64,000 bases of DNA from an uncultured Pseudomonadota bacterium (GTDB taxonomy: Bacteria > Pseudomonadota > Gammaproteobacteria > Burkholderiales > SG8-39), in assembly GCA_903921325.1 (NCBI GenBank), contig CAIXPL010000022.1:1-64000 (forward strand), read 5' to 3'. The notes beneath the pieces are model-generated. The model did not search any database, had not been told where the DNA came from, and was given only the letters and a program-made list of their open reading frames with translations. Position numbers and translations under genes: made by a program. Positions 35,832-43,895 of this stretch are shown piece by piece. The first letter of the stretch is position 1; each line of letters begins with the position of its first letter.

Positions 35832-35856
35832 GATACATAGCTATCTACCGAAGGTA
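35832..35856. promoter_or_regulatory. Overlapping palindromes between CoA-transferase and MarR genes (candidate MarR operator)
   Basis: The 18 bases at 35832-35849 form an imperfect palindrome (14 of 18 matched) centred on ATAGCTAT. They overlap a second one, TACC-GAA-GGTA, at 35846-35856. Both end 11 bases before the MarR start codon, in the divergent intergenic region. MarR proteins commonly bind palindromes of this length next to their own gene. Confidence 0.5.
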
Positions 35857-35866
35857 AAGTAAGCCG

Positions 35867-36373
35867 ATGGGCGTGTCAACAAAGAGAACGAGTGAGGCAC
35901 ACGGACACACTGCCAGGCGCAGCGCGATGTCCGGCGAGGCCCCCAAAGAGGAAACGCTGGGTTACCTCCTGTGGGACGCCACGCGCCATTTCAGCCGCGA
36001 ATTTGCGCGGCGCATTGCGCGTCATGGCCTGAACTTCGGTCAGTTCCCGTTCATGCGCGAGCTATGGGCCGAGGATGGGCTCACCCAGCGCGAGTTGGCC
36101 GAGCGGGCGGGCATGCGTGGCCCGACGGTGGTCGCGGCGGTTCAGTGGCTGGAGGCTCATGGCATGGTAAGGCGCGTCAAGAGCGCCGATGACCGGCGCA
36201 AGACCCACATCTTTCTGACCCGCAAGGGGCGTGACGTGTTTCGCCGAGTCCTGCCAGAGATTCAGTTTATCAATACCACCATCACCCAGGGATTCAGCAA
36301 GGCCGATGATGCAGCCCTCAAGGCGCTACTTGGTCGGTTGCGCAACAACATTCGGGATTCGGGGCTTGCCTGA
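35867..36373 (+). CDS. MarR-family transcriptional regulator
   Basis: The 168-residue product is a winged-helix dimer-forming regulator. The helix-turn-helix is seen in LTQRELAERAGMRGPTVVAAVQWLEAHGMV and the wing in RRVKSADDRRKTHIFLTRKG (residues about 80-130). MarR proteins respond to small aromatic acids or their CoA esters. It diverges from the CoA-transferase/crotonase operon, and a palindrome lies between them, so it probably controls that operon and itself. The start at 35867 has GAAGG upstream at rather long spacing; the ATG at 35927 is an alternative. Confidence 0.88.
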   Translation: MGVSTKRTSEAHGHTARRSAMSGEAPKEETLGYLLWDATRHFSREFARRIARHGLNFGQFPFMRELWAEDGLTQRELAERAGMRGPTVVAAVQWLEAHGMVRRVKSADDRRKTHIFLTRKGRDVFRRVLPEIQFINTTITQGFSKADDAALKALLGRLRNNIRDSGLA

Positions 36374-36566
36374 TCGTTGGTTCGGCTTGGGGGCGGCAGC
36401 GCGGACGCGCATCCGAGGCACAGGCGCTGAGGCAGGCGAGCGGCGCGCTGCCAGACATTCGGCGGATGAACCCGGGTGTCGCTCGTTTGGCTCAACCGGC
36501 CTAACTACGGCATGATGTCGGCCGCAACGTGGCCCACATGAGGGTTGCCGGTTTGGAGCGTACCCA

Positions 36567-37118
36567 ATGAATGACCCGCAGCAGCGAACGGTGAATGTCG
36601 GATCGTCGAGTGGGCTCGCGCCCTCGGCGCAGTTGATCGCCGATTTCAAGGCTGGCATGCAGCGCCTGGCTGCCGCCCCGTGCGTGCTCACCACCATTCA
36701 CCAGGGCGTACGTCGCGGTCTTACCGCCACTGCGGTGTGTTCGCTGACGGCCGATCCGCCCACCTTGATTGCGTGCATCAACGAGTCGGCCGAAGCATTT
36801 GCCGCCATGGAGCAGGCCGGCCGCCTTTGCGTGAACGTGCTCACCGCTGAGCAGGTCGACATTGCACGGCGGTTCTCAGGTGCAATGGGGCACAAGGGCG
36901 AGGCCCGGTTCGAGCAGGCACAGTGGTTTGAATTGAAGACCGGCGCCCCCGCGTTGGCAGGGGCGATGGCCGTGTTCGATTGTTCCATCGTGCAGCGTAC
37001 CCGCTGGTCAACCCACAGTGCATTTATCTGTCAGGTCGAGGCTGTCCAGGTGGGTGAGGTGGCTACGCCACTCCTCTACGCGAATCGGGAGTTTCTGCGT
37101 GCGGGGCCGCTCGGCTGA
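36567..37118 (+). CDS. Flavin reductase-like (HpaC family) protein
   Basis: The 183-residue product has the flavin-reductase-like FMN-binding split barrel: CVLTTIHQGVRRGLTATAVCSLTADPPTLIACIN, given by its ends CVLTT and TLIACIN, then GRLCVNVL and a late CQVEAVQVG strand. These proteins reduce FMN or FAD with NAD(P)H and pass it to a partner monooxygenase. No two-component monooxygenase is adjacent, so the partner is unknown. It is separated by 193 bases from marR on the same strand. Confidence 0.85.
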   Translation: MNDPQQRTVNVGSSSGLAPSAQLIADFKAGMQRLAAAPCVLTTIHQGVRRGLTATAVCSLTADPPTLIACINESAEAFAAMEQAGRLCVNVLTAEQVDIARRFSGAMGHKGEARFEQAQWFELKTGAPALAGAMAVFDCSIVQRTRWSTHSAFICQVEAVQVGEVATPLLYANREFLRAGPLG

Positions 37119-37187
37119 GCCAATTCAGCAGGCTCGGCGGTCGCAGCCCGCAGGGCTGGCGTCGATGGCCCTGATGGGGCGTGGTGT

Positions 37188-37220
37188 GCCCTGGTGAGCC
37201 TTGATAAGCCCTGGTGAGCC
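37188..37220. repeat. 13-bp direct repeat between convergent genes
   Basis: GCCCTGGTGAGCC occurs at 37188-37200 and 37208-37220, period 20, between the flavin reductase gene and the 3' end of asnS. The surrounding 130 bases are GC-rich and hold no gene. Confidence 0.5.
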
Positions 37221-37251
37221 CGCAAAGGGGGCTGTTGTGCGGCCCCGGATT

Positions 37252-38664
37252 TCAGTAGCGGGCATGGCCCGGGGTGCGCGGAAAGGGAATGACATCGCGC
37301 ACATTGGCTACCCCGGTCACATAGGACACCGTGCGCTCGAAACCGAGTCCGAACCCGGCGTGCGGCACGCTGCCATAGCGCCGCAAGTCCCGATACCAGC
37401 CATAGTGATCAGGGTCGAGGCCGCATTCGACCATGCGCCGATCTAGCACGCCGAGACGCTCTTCGCGTTGGCTGCCACCGATGATCTCGCCAATGCCCGG
37501 TGCCAGTACGTCCATCGCCGCCACCGTTTTGTCGTCGTCATTGAGCCGCATATAGAACGCCTTGATGCCCTTTGGATAATTCATCAGAATCACCGGTCGG
37601 CCGACGTGTTGTTCTGTCAAATAGCGTTCATGCTCTGATTGCAGGTCGACGCCCCAGTGCACCGGAAACTCAAAGTCCTGCTTCGAACGTTCGAGAATCG
37701 CGATGGCATCGGTATAGTCCATCCGCTCGAAAGGCGCGTCCACGATCGAGCGCAACTTGCTGATCAGACCCGGCTCGACCCGCTCATCGAACAGCCCCAT
37801 GTCGTCGGCGCGTTGCTCGAGCACACTGGCGAACACGTGCTTGAGTAAACCCTCGGCCAGATCGGCATCGGCCCGCAGGTCGGCAAAGGCAATTTCGGGT
37901 TCAACCATCCAGAATTCGGCCAGATGGCGGCTGGTGTTGGAGTTCTCGGCACGGAAGGTCGGGCCGAAGGTGTACACCTTGGACAGAGCGAGGCAGTAGG
38001 CCTCGACATTCAATTGCCCGGACACGGTGAGGAACGCTTCGCGCCCAAAAAAGTCCTGGCGGTAATCGATTGCACCCTGCTCTGTGCGGGGAAGGTTGGA
38101 CAGATCGAGGGTTGACACACGGAACAGGTCGCCCGCGCCTTCGGTATCAGAGGCCGTGATGATCGGCGTGTTGATCCACAGAAAGCCCTGATCGGAGAAA
38201 AACCGGTGAATGGCTTGCGCAATCGTGTGGCGCACCCGACTCACGGCACCAATCACGTTGGTGCGCGGCCGTAGATGCGCCACCTCGCGCAGGAACTCAA
38301 AGCTGTGCGGTTTTGGGCTGATCGGATAGGACTCAGGTTCATCGACCCAACCGATCACTTCAACCGCGCTCGCCTCCAATTCAAAAGGTTGCCCGCGGGC
38401 CGGTGAGGGCACCACCTGTCCGATCGCCCTGATGGCACAGCCGGCTGTAAGCCGCTGTAGTTCGCTCGCGAAATTGGCCAGCGCCGCCGCGGCCACCACT
38501 TGCACCGTTGCGAGGCACGATCCGTCAGAGATATTGATAAACGAAAATCCGGCTTTGGAATCGCGCCGGGTGCGCACCCAGCCGTTGAGGATGACCGGTA
38601 GCTCGGTCGCCACGGCGCCGGCGAGCACCTGCGCGCAGTTCACCGTCACCGGTGCGCTGCTCAT
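37252..38664 (-). CDS. asnS: Asparaginyl-tRNA synthetase
   Basis: The product of 470 residues charges tRNA-Asn with asparagine. It has an N-terminal OB-fold anticodon-binding domain ([20 protein letters not shown]) and the class II motifs: motif 2 [21 protein letters not shown] (shown in part) and motif 3 [15 protein letters not shown]. It also has the AsnRS C-terminal ending [12 protein letters not shown]. Residues are those of AsnRS, not AspRS. The ATG overlaps the stop of the MetE-like gene (ATGA), so asnS is the last gene of an operon with a MetE-like protein and a 2OG-Fe dioxygenase, which is unusual company for a tRNA synthetase. Confidence 0.95.
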   Translation of the reverse strand: MSSAPVTVNCAQVLAGAVATELPVILNGWVRTRRDSKAGFSFINISDGSCLATVQVVAAAALANFASELQRLTAGCAIRAIGQVVPSPARGQPFELEASAVEVIGWVDEPESYPISPKPHSFEFLREVAHLRPRTNVIGAVSRVRHTIAQAIHRFFSDQGFLWINTPIITASDTEGAGDLFRVSTLDLSNLPRTEQGAIDYRQDFFGREAFLTVSGQLNVEAYCLALSKVYTFGPTFRAENSNTSRHLAEFWMVEPEIAFADLRADADLAEGLLKHVFASVLEQRADDMGLFDERVEPGLISKLRSIVDAPFERMDYTDAIAILERSKQDFEFPVHWGVDLQSEHERYLTEQHVGRPVILMNYPKGIKAFYMRLNDDDKTVAAMDVLAPGIGEIIGGSQREERLGVLDRRMVECGLDPDHYGWYRDLRRYGSVPHAGFGLGFERTVSYVTGVANVRDVIPFPRTPGHARY

Positions 38665-39713
38665 GCCCGCGCGTTGCCAGTCAGTTCGGCGCGGACAATG
38701 GCGGCACCATTGGCCAGAGCACACAACTTCCCGAACGCCTGTTCGCGGGTGAGGTACTTCATGCCGCAATCGGGGGCGAGTACCAGCCGTTCAGCCGGAA
38801 TGTGGACGAGCGCCTCACGGATGCGTGCGGCCACCGTCTGGTCGGACTCGATGGCCTGGTCAGCCAGATCGATCACGCCCAGCACCACCGTCTTATTGCC
38901 CAGTTGGGTGAGCTCGGCCAGGTCGAGATGCGATTGTGCCGCTTCGATCGACACCTGCTGTGCGCGGCAGGCCGCCAATTGTTCGAGCACCCGATAGCGC
39001 CGCGGCTTGTCGGGAACGACGAAGGCGTAGCCGAAGCAGACATGGACCACGGTGGGCCCGTCAATGCCTTCCAGCGCGCGGTCAAGGGCAGCCAAACCAT
39101 AACTGCGGGCCGCTACCTCGCGCTCCTCCAACCACGGTTCGTCCAGTTGCACCACATCGGCACCGGCCGCTTTCAGCGCGTGCAGCTCCTCGTTAACTGC
39201 GATCGCGAAATCATGCGCCATCTCGGCCTCATCGCGGTAGAACTCATTTTTTGCCTGTTGCGCCATGGTGAACGGGCCCGGCAGCGTGATCTTGATCGCA
39301 CGATCGGTATTGCGGCGCAGGAACTCAACATCGCGCACCTCGACCGATGCCCGACGCCGGATCGGTCCGGTAACCCTGGGTACGAACATCTTGCGATTGG
39401 TCCGTCCGACGATCTCGCCGGGGGGCGCGATCTCGACGCCTTCCAGTGCGTTCGAGAAATGATTGGAATAGCTCTCGCGACGAATCTCGCCATCGGTAAG
39501 GATATCGATGCCGGCACGCTCCATATCGCGCACGGCGATCAAGGTCGCATCGTCCTGGGCACGCTGCAGCAGCGGACCTTCAAAGCGCCAGATTTCCGGG
39601 GCGCGAATCCGCGGCACCCGCACTTTCAGCAGCGCGGCAGGATCGACCAGCCATTCTGGTTGGGGATAGCTGCCGACCAGGGTGGTGGGCAGTAGGCTAT
39701 TCGGCAAGGGCAT
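38661..39713 (-). CDS. MetE C-terminal-like protein (second subfamily)
   Basis: The 350-residue product has the [17 protein letters not shown] start, [17 protein letters not shown], the [12 protein letters not shown] block, a HVCFGY zinc-ligand segment and [11 protein letters not shown] with the late Cys. It is a stand-alone methyltransferase barrel of the MetE family and differs clearly from the one at 31645-32802. GGAG lies 6 bases before the ATG at 39713; the TTG at 39728 is less likely. It lies between a 2OG-Fe dioxygenase gene (29 bases upstream of its ORF) and asnS (overlap). Its methyl donor and acceptor are unknown. Confidence 0.83.
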   Translation of the reverse strand: MPLPNSLLPTTLVGSYPQPEWLVDPAALLKVRVPRIRAPEIWRFEGPLLQRAQDDATLIAVRDMERAGIDILTDGEIRRESYSNHFSNALEGVEIAPPGEIVGRTNRKMFVPRVTGPIRRRASVEVRDVEFLRRNTDRAIKITLPGPFTMAQQAKNEFYRDEAEMAHDFAIAVNEELHALKAAGADVVQLDEPWLEEREVAARSYGLAALDRALEGIDGPTVVHVCFGYAFVVPDKPRRYRVLEQLAACRAQQVSIEAAQSHLDLAELTQLGNKTVVLGVIDLADQAIESDQTVAARIREALVHIPAERLVLAPDCGMKYLTREQAFGKLCALANGAAIVRAELTGNARA

Positions 39714-39757
39714 GCGGACTCCGGGCAATCAGTGAGCAATCGAGCAGCGGAATTTTC

Positions 39758-40501
39758 TCATAACGGCCCCTGAAAGCCATTGTGCCTATAGGTGAGTACC
39801 AGCGTGTCACGATGCCCTCGGGCGCCCAGCGGTTGCACCGGACTGGTTTCGTGGATGACCCGCGCGTCATCGAGCAGCAGTGCGGTCCACGGATGGGCCA
39901 TGGTGAAGCGCACCCCGTGCGGCCCGCTCGCCTGAAAGACGCGGGTCTCGCCACCGCGAACGGACTCGCGGGCAATCAGAATGACCGCGACAAAGTCGAC
40001 ACCGTCGCGGTGCGCACCCTCCGGCGTCGGCCGCCCGATGCCGCCTTCGGTGTCGATGCGGAACTGGTGCGACTCGATCGACCATTGTGCGCAGGGTCGA
40101 ACGGCGCAGAACACGGCCCCCAGCGCGCGCAGCAGCATGTGGTAAAAAGCCGAGTCGCGTAACGCCGGTTCAATCGGCTCATACCAGCGCTCGATGCCAC
40201 CGTGCAAGGCGTTGTAGTCGACTGGCTGCCAGTGCGCGCGCTGTGCGCTGGTCGTTATCTGTCCAGTGTCATTCTGTAACACATGGCAGCTATGACGGCG
40301 CTGGCGGTAATGACCGCCATCGCGCAAATAGCCGTCGGCGGGTAGTCGATCCCACAGCAGATCGATGTCTGAGGCAGGCGGTGGCTGCTCACCGAGCAGT
40401 TCGCCCAAGCCTGTTGCAGACAGAATGGCATAGCCTTCCTTGCTCAGGATCTGGGCGAGTGATCCTGCAGTCATCAGCAGTTGGGGCGGGGAATCCATCA
40501 T
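39758..40501 (-). CDS. 2-oxoglutarate/Fe(II) dioxygenase family protein (amino-acid hydroxylase-like)
   Basis: The product of 247 residues fits the 2OG-Fe dioxygenase group that includes BsmA and free amino acid hydroxylases. It has the iron-binding HRD (in PEGAHRDGVDFV), a distal His in RVIHETSPV and an Arg in RDTLVLTYR for the 2-oxoglutarate carboxylate. An N-terminal helix pair precedes the barrel. Two consecutive ATG codons (40501, 40498) are the likely starts. It is the first gene of a three-gene minus-strand operon with a MetE-like gene and asnS. A link to amino acid (perhaps asparagine or methionine) chemistry is possible but unproven. Confidence 0.8.
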   Translation of the reverse strand: MMDSPPQLLMTAGSLAQILSKEGYAILSATGLGELLGEQPPPASDIDLLWDRLPADGYLRDGGHYRQRRHSCHVLQNDTGQITTSAQRAHWQPVDYNALHGGIERWYEPIEPALRDSAFYHMLLRALGAVFCAVRPCAQWSIESHQFRIDTEGGIGRPTPEGAHRDGVDFVAVILIARESVRGGETRVFQASGPHGVRFTMAHPWTALLLDDARVIHETSPVQPLGARGHRDTLVLTYRHNGFQGPL

Positions 40502-40606
40502 GGCTGGTCTATTATCCGCCCGGGCGCTCTCTGAGCGTTCGCGAAATTTCGCTATGCTTGCGAACTTCTTTCTTTCCGCTGCCAATCAACCCTCATTCCG
40601 CCACCG

Positions 40607-41830
40607 ATGAAAACCTTGATGCCTTTTCGCTTCGGATGCACTCGTCACGGATTGGTCCGTTCCGGCTTCTCCGCGGCGCTCGCTGCCCGCGCTGCCGTTG
40701 TGCTGATGCTGCTCGCCCCGATGGCCTCGGCCGCCGATGCGCCTGGCATGCACGGGGTCTGGCTGACCACGGACTATCCGACTCGCACCGCACGTCCCGG
40801 TGACACGGCCAATCTGAAGCTCAAGCTGCAGAACTACAACAGCGCGCCGGAAGTCCTGGAGCTGCGCGTGGGTGGCCTGCCGGCTGGCTGGAAGGCGGTC
40901 ATCCTGGGTGCCGGTTCGCCCGTCGCATCAGCGATGCCCGGCATTAACGAAAATGTTGCGTTGCAGCTCAGGGTGGATGTGCCGAATGACGCGAAGGCTG
41001 GCAGCTACCGGCTGCTATTGAGCGCAGGCGGCAACAGCCAGCGTGCCGATCTGCCGGTGGCCATCGTGATCGGACAGGAGTTGCCTGCCAAGTTGCAGTT
41101 GCGCGCCAAGCTGCCGTCGCTGCGCGGTACGCCGAAATCGTCGTTTGAGTACCAGTTCACGGTACAAAACGAGAGTGACAAGGACCTGATCGTGCGCTTT
41201 GGTGCCGATGCACCCCCTGGTTTTCAGGCGACCTTCAGCGAGGGTTATGGCAGTCAGGAAATCAGCTCGATCCCGATCGAGGCCGGGCAGAGCAAGGACA
41301 TGAAGGCCAAAATCCAACCACCGGAGAACACGCCGGCCAATGACTACCCGGTGCGAATCAACGCCAATGCCGAGGGTACCGAGGCAGGAGCCGAGGTGAC
41401 TTTGCAGATTTCCGGGCAGCCGACATTGCGTCTGAGCGGCCCCGAGGGGCGTCTGTCCGGTGAAGCGCAGGCGGGCAGTGAGACACAGTTTTTGCTGACC
41501 CTGGCCAATGAGGGCAGTGCGCCGGCGAGCAATGTGGAATTGACCGCCAACGCGCCCGCGCAATGGAAGGTCGAGTTCAACCCCAAGCTGATGCCGCAGA
41601 TCGCACCTGGGCAGAAGATCGAAATCAGCGCCCTGGTGACCCCATCCTCGAAAGCGGTGAGTGGCGACTACATGGCCACGTTGCGGGCCAGTGGCAATGG
41701 CGCTTCGACATCGGCAGAATTTCGTGTGACGGTAACCACATCAACCCTGTGGGGCATCCTCGGCATACTGATCATCGCGATCGCGCTGATGGTGGCTGTC
41801 GGTGCGGTGTCGCGCTTCGGTCGTCGGTGA
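40607..41830 (+). CDS. Exported NEW3-domain protein with C-terminal membrane anchor
   Basis: The 407-residue product has a signal peptide (ending PMASAAD) and three related beta-sandwich repeats of about 110 residues of the NEW3 type, each with a 'YNSAPEVLEL' or 'NEGSAPASNVEL'-like strand and a 'GSYRL/GDYMATL' ending. One C-terminal membrane helix (about 380-400) is followed by RFGRR. The domains would face the periplasm. An ABC ATPase and an ABC-2-type permease gene follow directly, a pairing seen repeatedly in bacteria for export or envelope systems of unknown cargo. Confidence 0.82.
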   Translation: MKTLMPFRFGCTRHGLVRSGFSAALAARAAVVLMLLAPMASAADAPGMHGVWLTTDYPTRTARPGDTANLKLKLQNYNSAPEVLELRVGGLPAGWKAVILGAGSPVASAMPGINENVALQLRVDVPNDAKAGSYRLLLSAGGNSQRADLPVAIVIGQELPAKLQLRAKLPSLRGTPKSSFEYQFTVQNESDKDLIVRFGADAPPGFQATFSEGYGSQEISSIPIEAGQSKDMKAKIQPPENTPANDYPVRINANAEGTEAGAEVTLQISGQPTLRLSGPEGRLSGEAQAGSETQFLLTLANEGSAPASNVELTANAPAQWKVEFNPKLMPQIAPGQKIEISALVTPSSKAVSGDYMATLRASGNGASTSAEFRVTVTTSTLWGILGILIIAIALMVAVGAVSRFGRR

Positions 41831-41862
41831 GTGATCGCGCAGTAGCGGTGAGCGAGCAGCTG

Positions 41863-42849
41863 ATGAGCATGATCGAACCGTCATCGAGCGAGTCGACCGG
41901 AGCCGCGGGCGAGCCGGTGATTCGCGTCCGTGGGCTGCGCAAACACTATGGGGCAAAGGTTGCTGTCGATGGCATCCACCTGTCGGTCGATGCCGGTGAG
42001 ATTGTCGGCTTGCTGGGACCCAACGGGGCCGGCAAGACCACCACCATCCTGATGTTGCTCGGGTTGACCGAGGCCACCAGCGGCTCGATCGAAGTCTGTG
42101 GCTTTGACCCGATGCACAATCCGCTCGAGGTGAAGCGCACGGTGGCCTACCTGCCCGATTCGGTCGGATTCTATGACCAGCTGAGTGCGCGCGAGAATCT
42201 GCGCTATATCGGACGCCTGGCGGGCATTGCGTCGAATGAACTCGAAGCACGCATGGATGAAGCCCTCGAACGCGTGCGTCTGTCGGCGGTCGCACGCAAC
42301 CGTGTCGGCACCTTCTCGCGCGGCATGCAGCAGCGCCTGGGAATCGCTGAGGTGTTGATCAAGCGCGCGCGGGTTGCCATTCTCGATGAGCCCACTAACG
42401 GCCTTGATCCGCAGTCGACCTATGAGTTGCTCGAGATGATCCGCACGTTGAAATCCGATGGCATTGCCGTGCTGCTCAGCTCACATATTCTCGATCGGGT
42501 GCAGGCAGTGTGCGACCGCGTTGCGCTGTTTCATCAAGGGCGCATTGAGCTCGAAGGGTCAGTCGAATCGCTCGCCGCGCAGGTGCTGGGTGCAAGCCAT
42601 GGCGTGCATGTGCAGTCATCTGCCGATGCGCCGGTTGCGCAATGCCTCACCGAGATCGCCGGGGTCAAGTCGGTGGTGACCGATGGACCAGGCTTGTTTC
42701 GCGTGCTGGCTGAATCCGATGTGCGGGATCTGATTGCGCGCACCTTGGTAGCGCGCGATCTGCCCGTGCTGCGCCTGGATCGCATCGAGCCGAGCCTGGA
42801 TGAAATCTATCGCCGGCATTTCGCAGGGGCGCAGCATGAACAAGCCTGA
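41863..42849 (+). CDS. ABC-2-type exporter ATPase
   Basis: The product of 328 residues has Walker A GPNGAGKTTT, Q-loop LPDSVGFYDQ, signature TFSRGMQQRLGIAE (an FSRGM variant), Walker B VAILDEPTNGLDP and the switch His in SSHIL. It powers the permease encoded next. The start is uncertain: the ATG at 41863 is chosen, but a GTG at 41827 overlaps the stop of the NEW3 gene (GTGA) and would couple translation. The C-terminal 90 residues form the regulatory domain common in exporters of this class. Confidence 0.88.
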   Translation: MSMIEPSSSESTGAAGEPVIRVRGLRKHYGAKVAVDGIHLSVDAGEIVGLLGPNGAGKTTTILMLLGLTEATSGSIEVCGFDPMHNPLEVKRTVAYLPDSVGFYDQLSARENLRYIGRLAGIASNELEARMDEALERVRLSAVARNRVGTFSRGMQQRLGIAEVLIKRARVAILDEPTNGLDPQSTYELLEMIRTLKSDGIAVLLSSHILDRVQAVCDRVALFHQGRIELEGSVESLAAQVLGASHGVHVQSSADAPVAQCLTEIAGVKSVVTDGPGLFRVLAESDVRDLIARTLVARDLPVLRLDRIEPSLDEIYRRHFAGAQHEQA

Positions 42850-42906
42850 TCGGTGGCAACTCGCGCGCGAGGGTAGCTTGTGTCACACCCTGGCCGCGGA
42901 GGTGAC

Positions 42907-43869
42907 ATGAATAAGCGCGCTGGCTCGCCCTGGACCGGTTGCGGTATCGTGGCCGTGAAGGAGATCAACGATCACTTGCGCAGTGCACGCATGCTGGTGC
43001 TCGAACTACTCGTGCTGCTTACCGGCATCGCCGCGGTCTATAGCGCGATTCAGGGGCTGCGCACCACCACTGGGCAGGATGCCTTCCTGTTCCTGCGGCT
43101 ATTCACCGACGCACGCAATCCGATGCCCTCGTTTGCCGGCATCCTCGTGTTCCTGATTCCGCTGATGGCCATCGGCCTGGGCTTTGACGGTGTGAACGGG
43201 GAATTCAACCGCCGCACCATGAGCCGGATACTGGCGCAGCCCATCTTTCGTGATGCCCTGCTGCTCGGGAAGTTTCTGGCTGGGTTGGCAACATTGTCGA
43301 TCGGACTGTTGTCGTTGTGGTTGCTGGTGATCGGGTTGGGTTTGCTCACTCTGGGCATACCGCCAGGTGGTAGCGAAGTGGCGCGCGCGCTCAGCTTTTT
43401 GCTGCTGGCCGTGCTCTACGGGGGATTGTGGCTTGCCATTGCGCTTTTCATGTCAACGGTATTTCGCTCACCGGCAACGGCGGCGCTCAGTTCGCTCGGG
43501 CTGTGGCTGTTCTTCAGCGTTCTGTGGCCCATGCTCAGCCAGTTTCTGGCCGCGGCCATCTATCCCAATGACGCCGCGCTGCTGCTTGGTGTTCAAAGTA
43601 TCGAGCAACTGCAAGCACAGCAATGGTTGTCGCGCATCTCTCCGGGCGCGCTCTTCGAGGAGGCCATGGTGGGCGTGTTGAGCCCGATGACCCGTTCACT
43701 GGGTCTGGTGTTTCCTGAGCAGATGCGCGGTGCCGTGAATGGTGCCCCGCTCGGTTTTGTGCAGAGCCTGCTGCTGGTCTGGCCGCAGGTAACCGGTTTG
43801 GTGGCGGCGATGATTCTGCTGTTTGTCGGCACCTACGTCGCCTTTCAGCGGCAGGAAGTGCGCGCCTGA
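42907..43869 (+). CDS. ABC-2-type exporter permease
   Basis: The 320-residue product has about six membrane helices, including LELLVLLTGIAAVYSAIQG near the start and MAAMILLFVG-like helix near the end. A large polar loop lies between helices 1 and 2. ABC-2 permease pattern GVNGEFNRRTMSRILAQPIFR follows helix 2 (shown in part). GGAGGTG precedes the ATG. Together with the ATPase and the NEW3 protein it forms a complete exporter of unknown cargo. Confidence 0.87.
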   Translation: MNKRAGSPWTGCGIVAVKEINDHLRSARMLVLELLVLLTGIAAVYSAIQGLRTTTGQDAFLFLRLFTDARNPMPSFAGILVFLIPLMAIGLGFDGVNGEFNRRTMSRILAQPIFRDALLLGKFLAGLATLSIGLLSLWLLVIGLGLLTLGIPPGGSEVARALSFLLLAVLYGGLWLAIALFMSTVFRSPATAALSSLGLWLFFSVLWPMLSQFLAAAIYPNDAALLLGVQSIEQLQAQQWLSRISPGALFEEAMVGVLSPMTRSLGLVFPEQMRGAVNGAPLGFVQSLLLVWPQVTGLVAAMILLFVGTYVAFQRQEVRA

Positions 43870-43895
43870 GTCCGGCGCGGTTACACTCTCGGCCC

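Noticed and set aside
38652-39695. 347-codon plus-strand frame opposite the MetE-like gene
   Set aside because: It is in antisense to a gene with clear MetE motifs and its product shows no domain.
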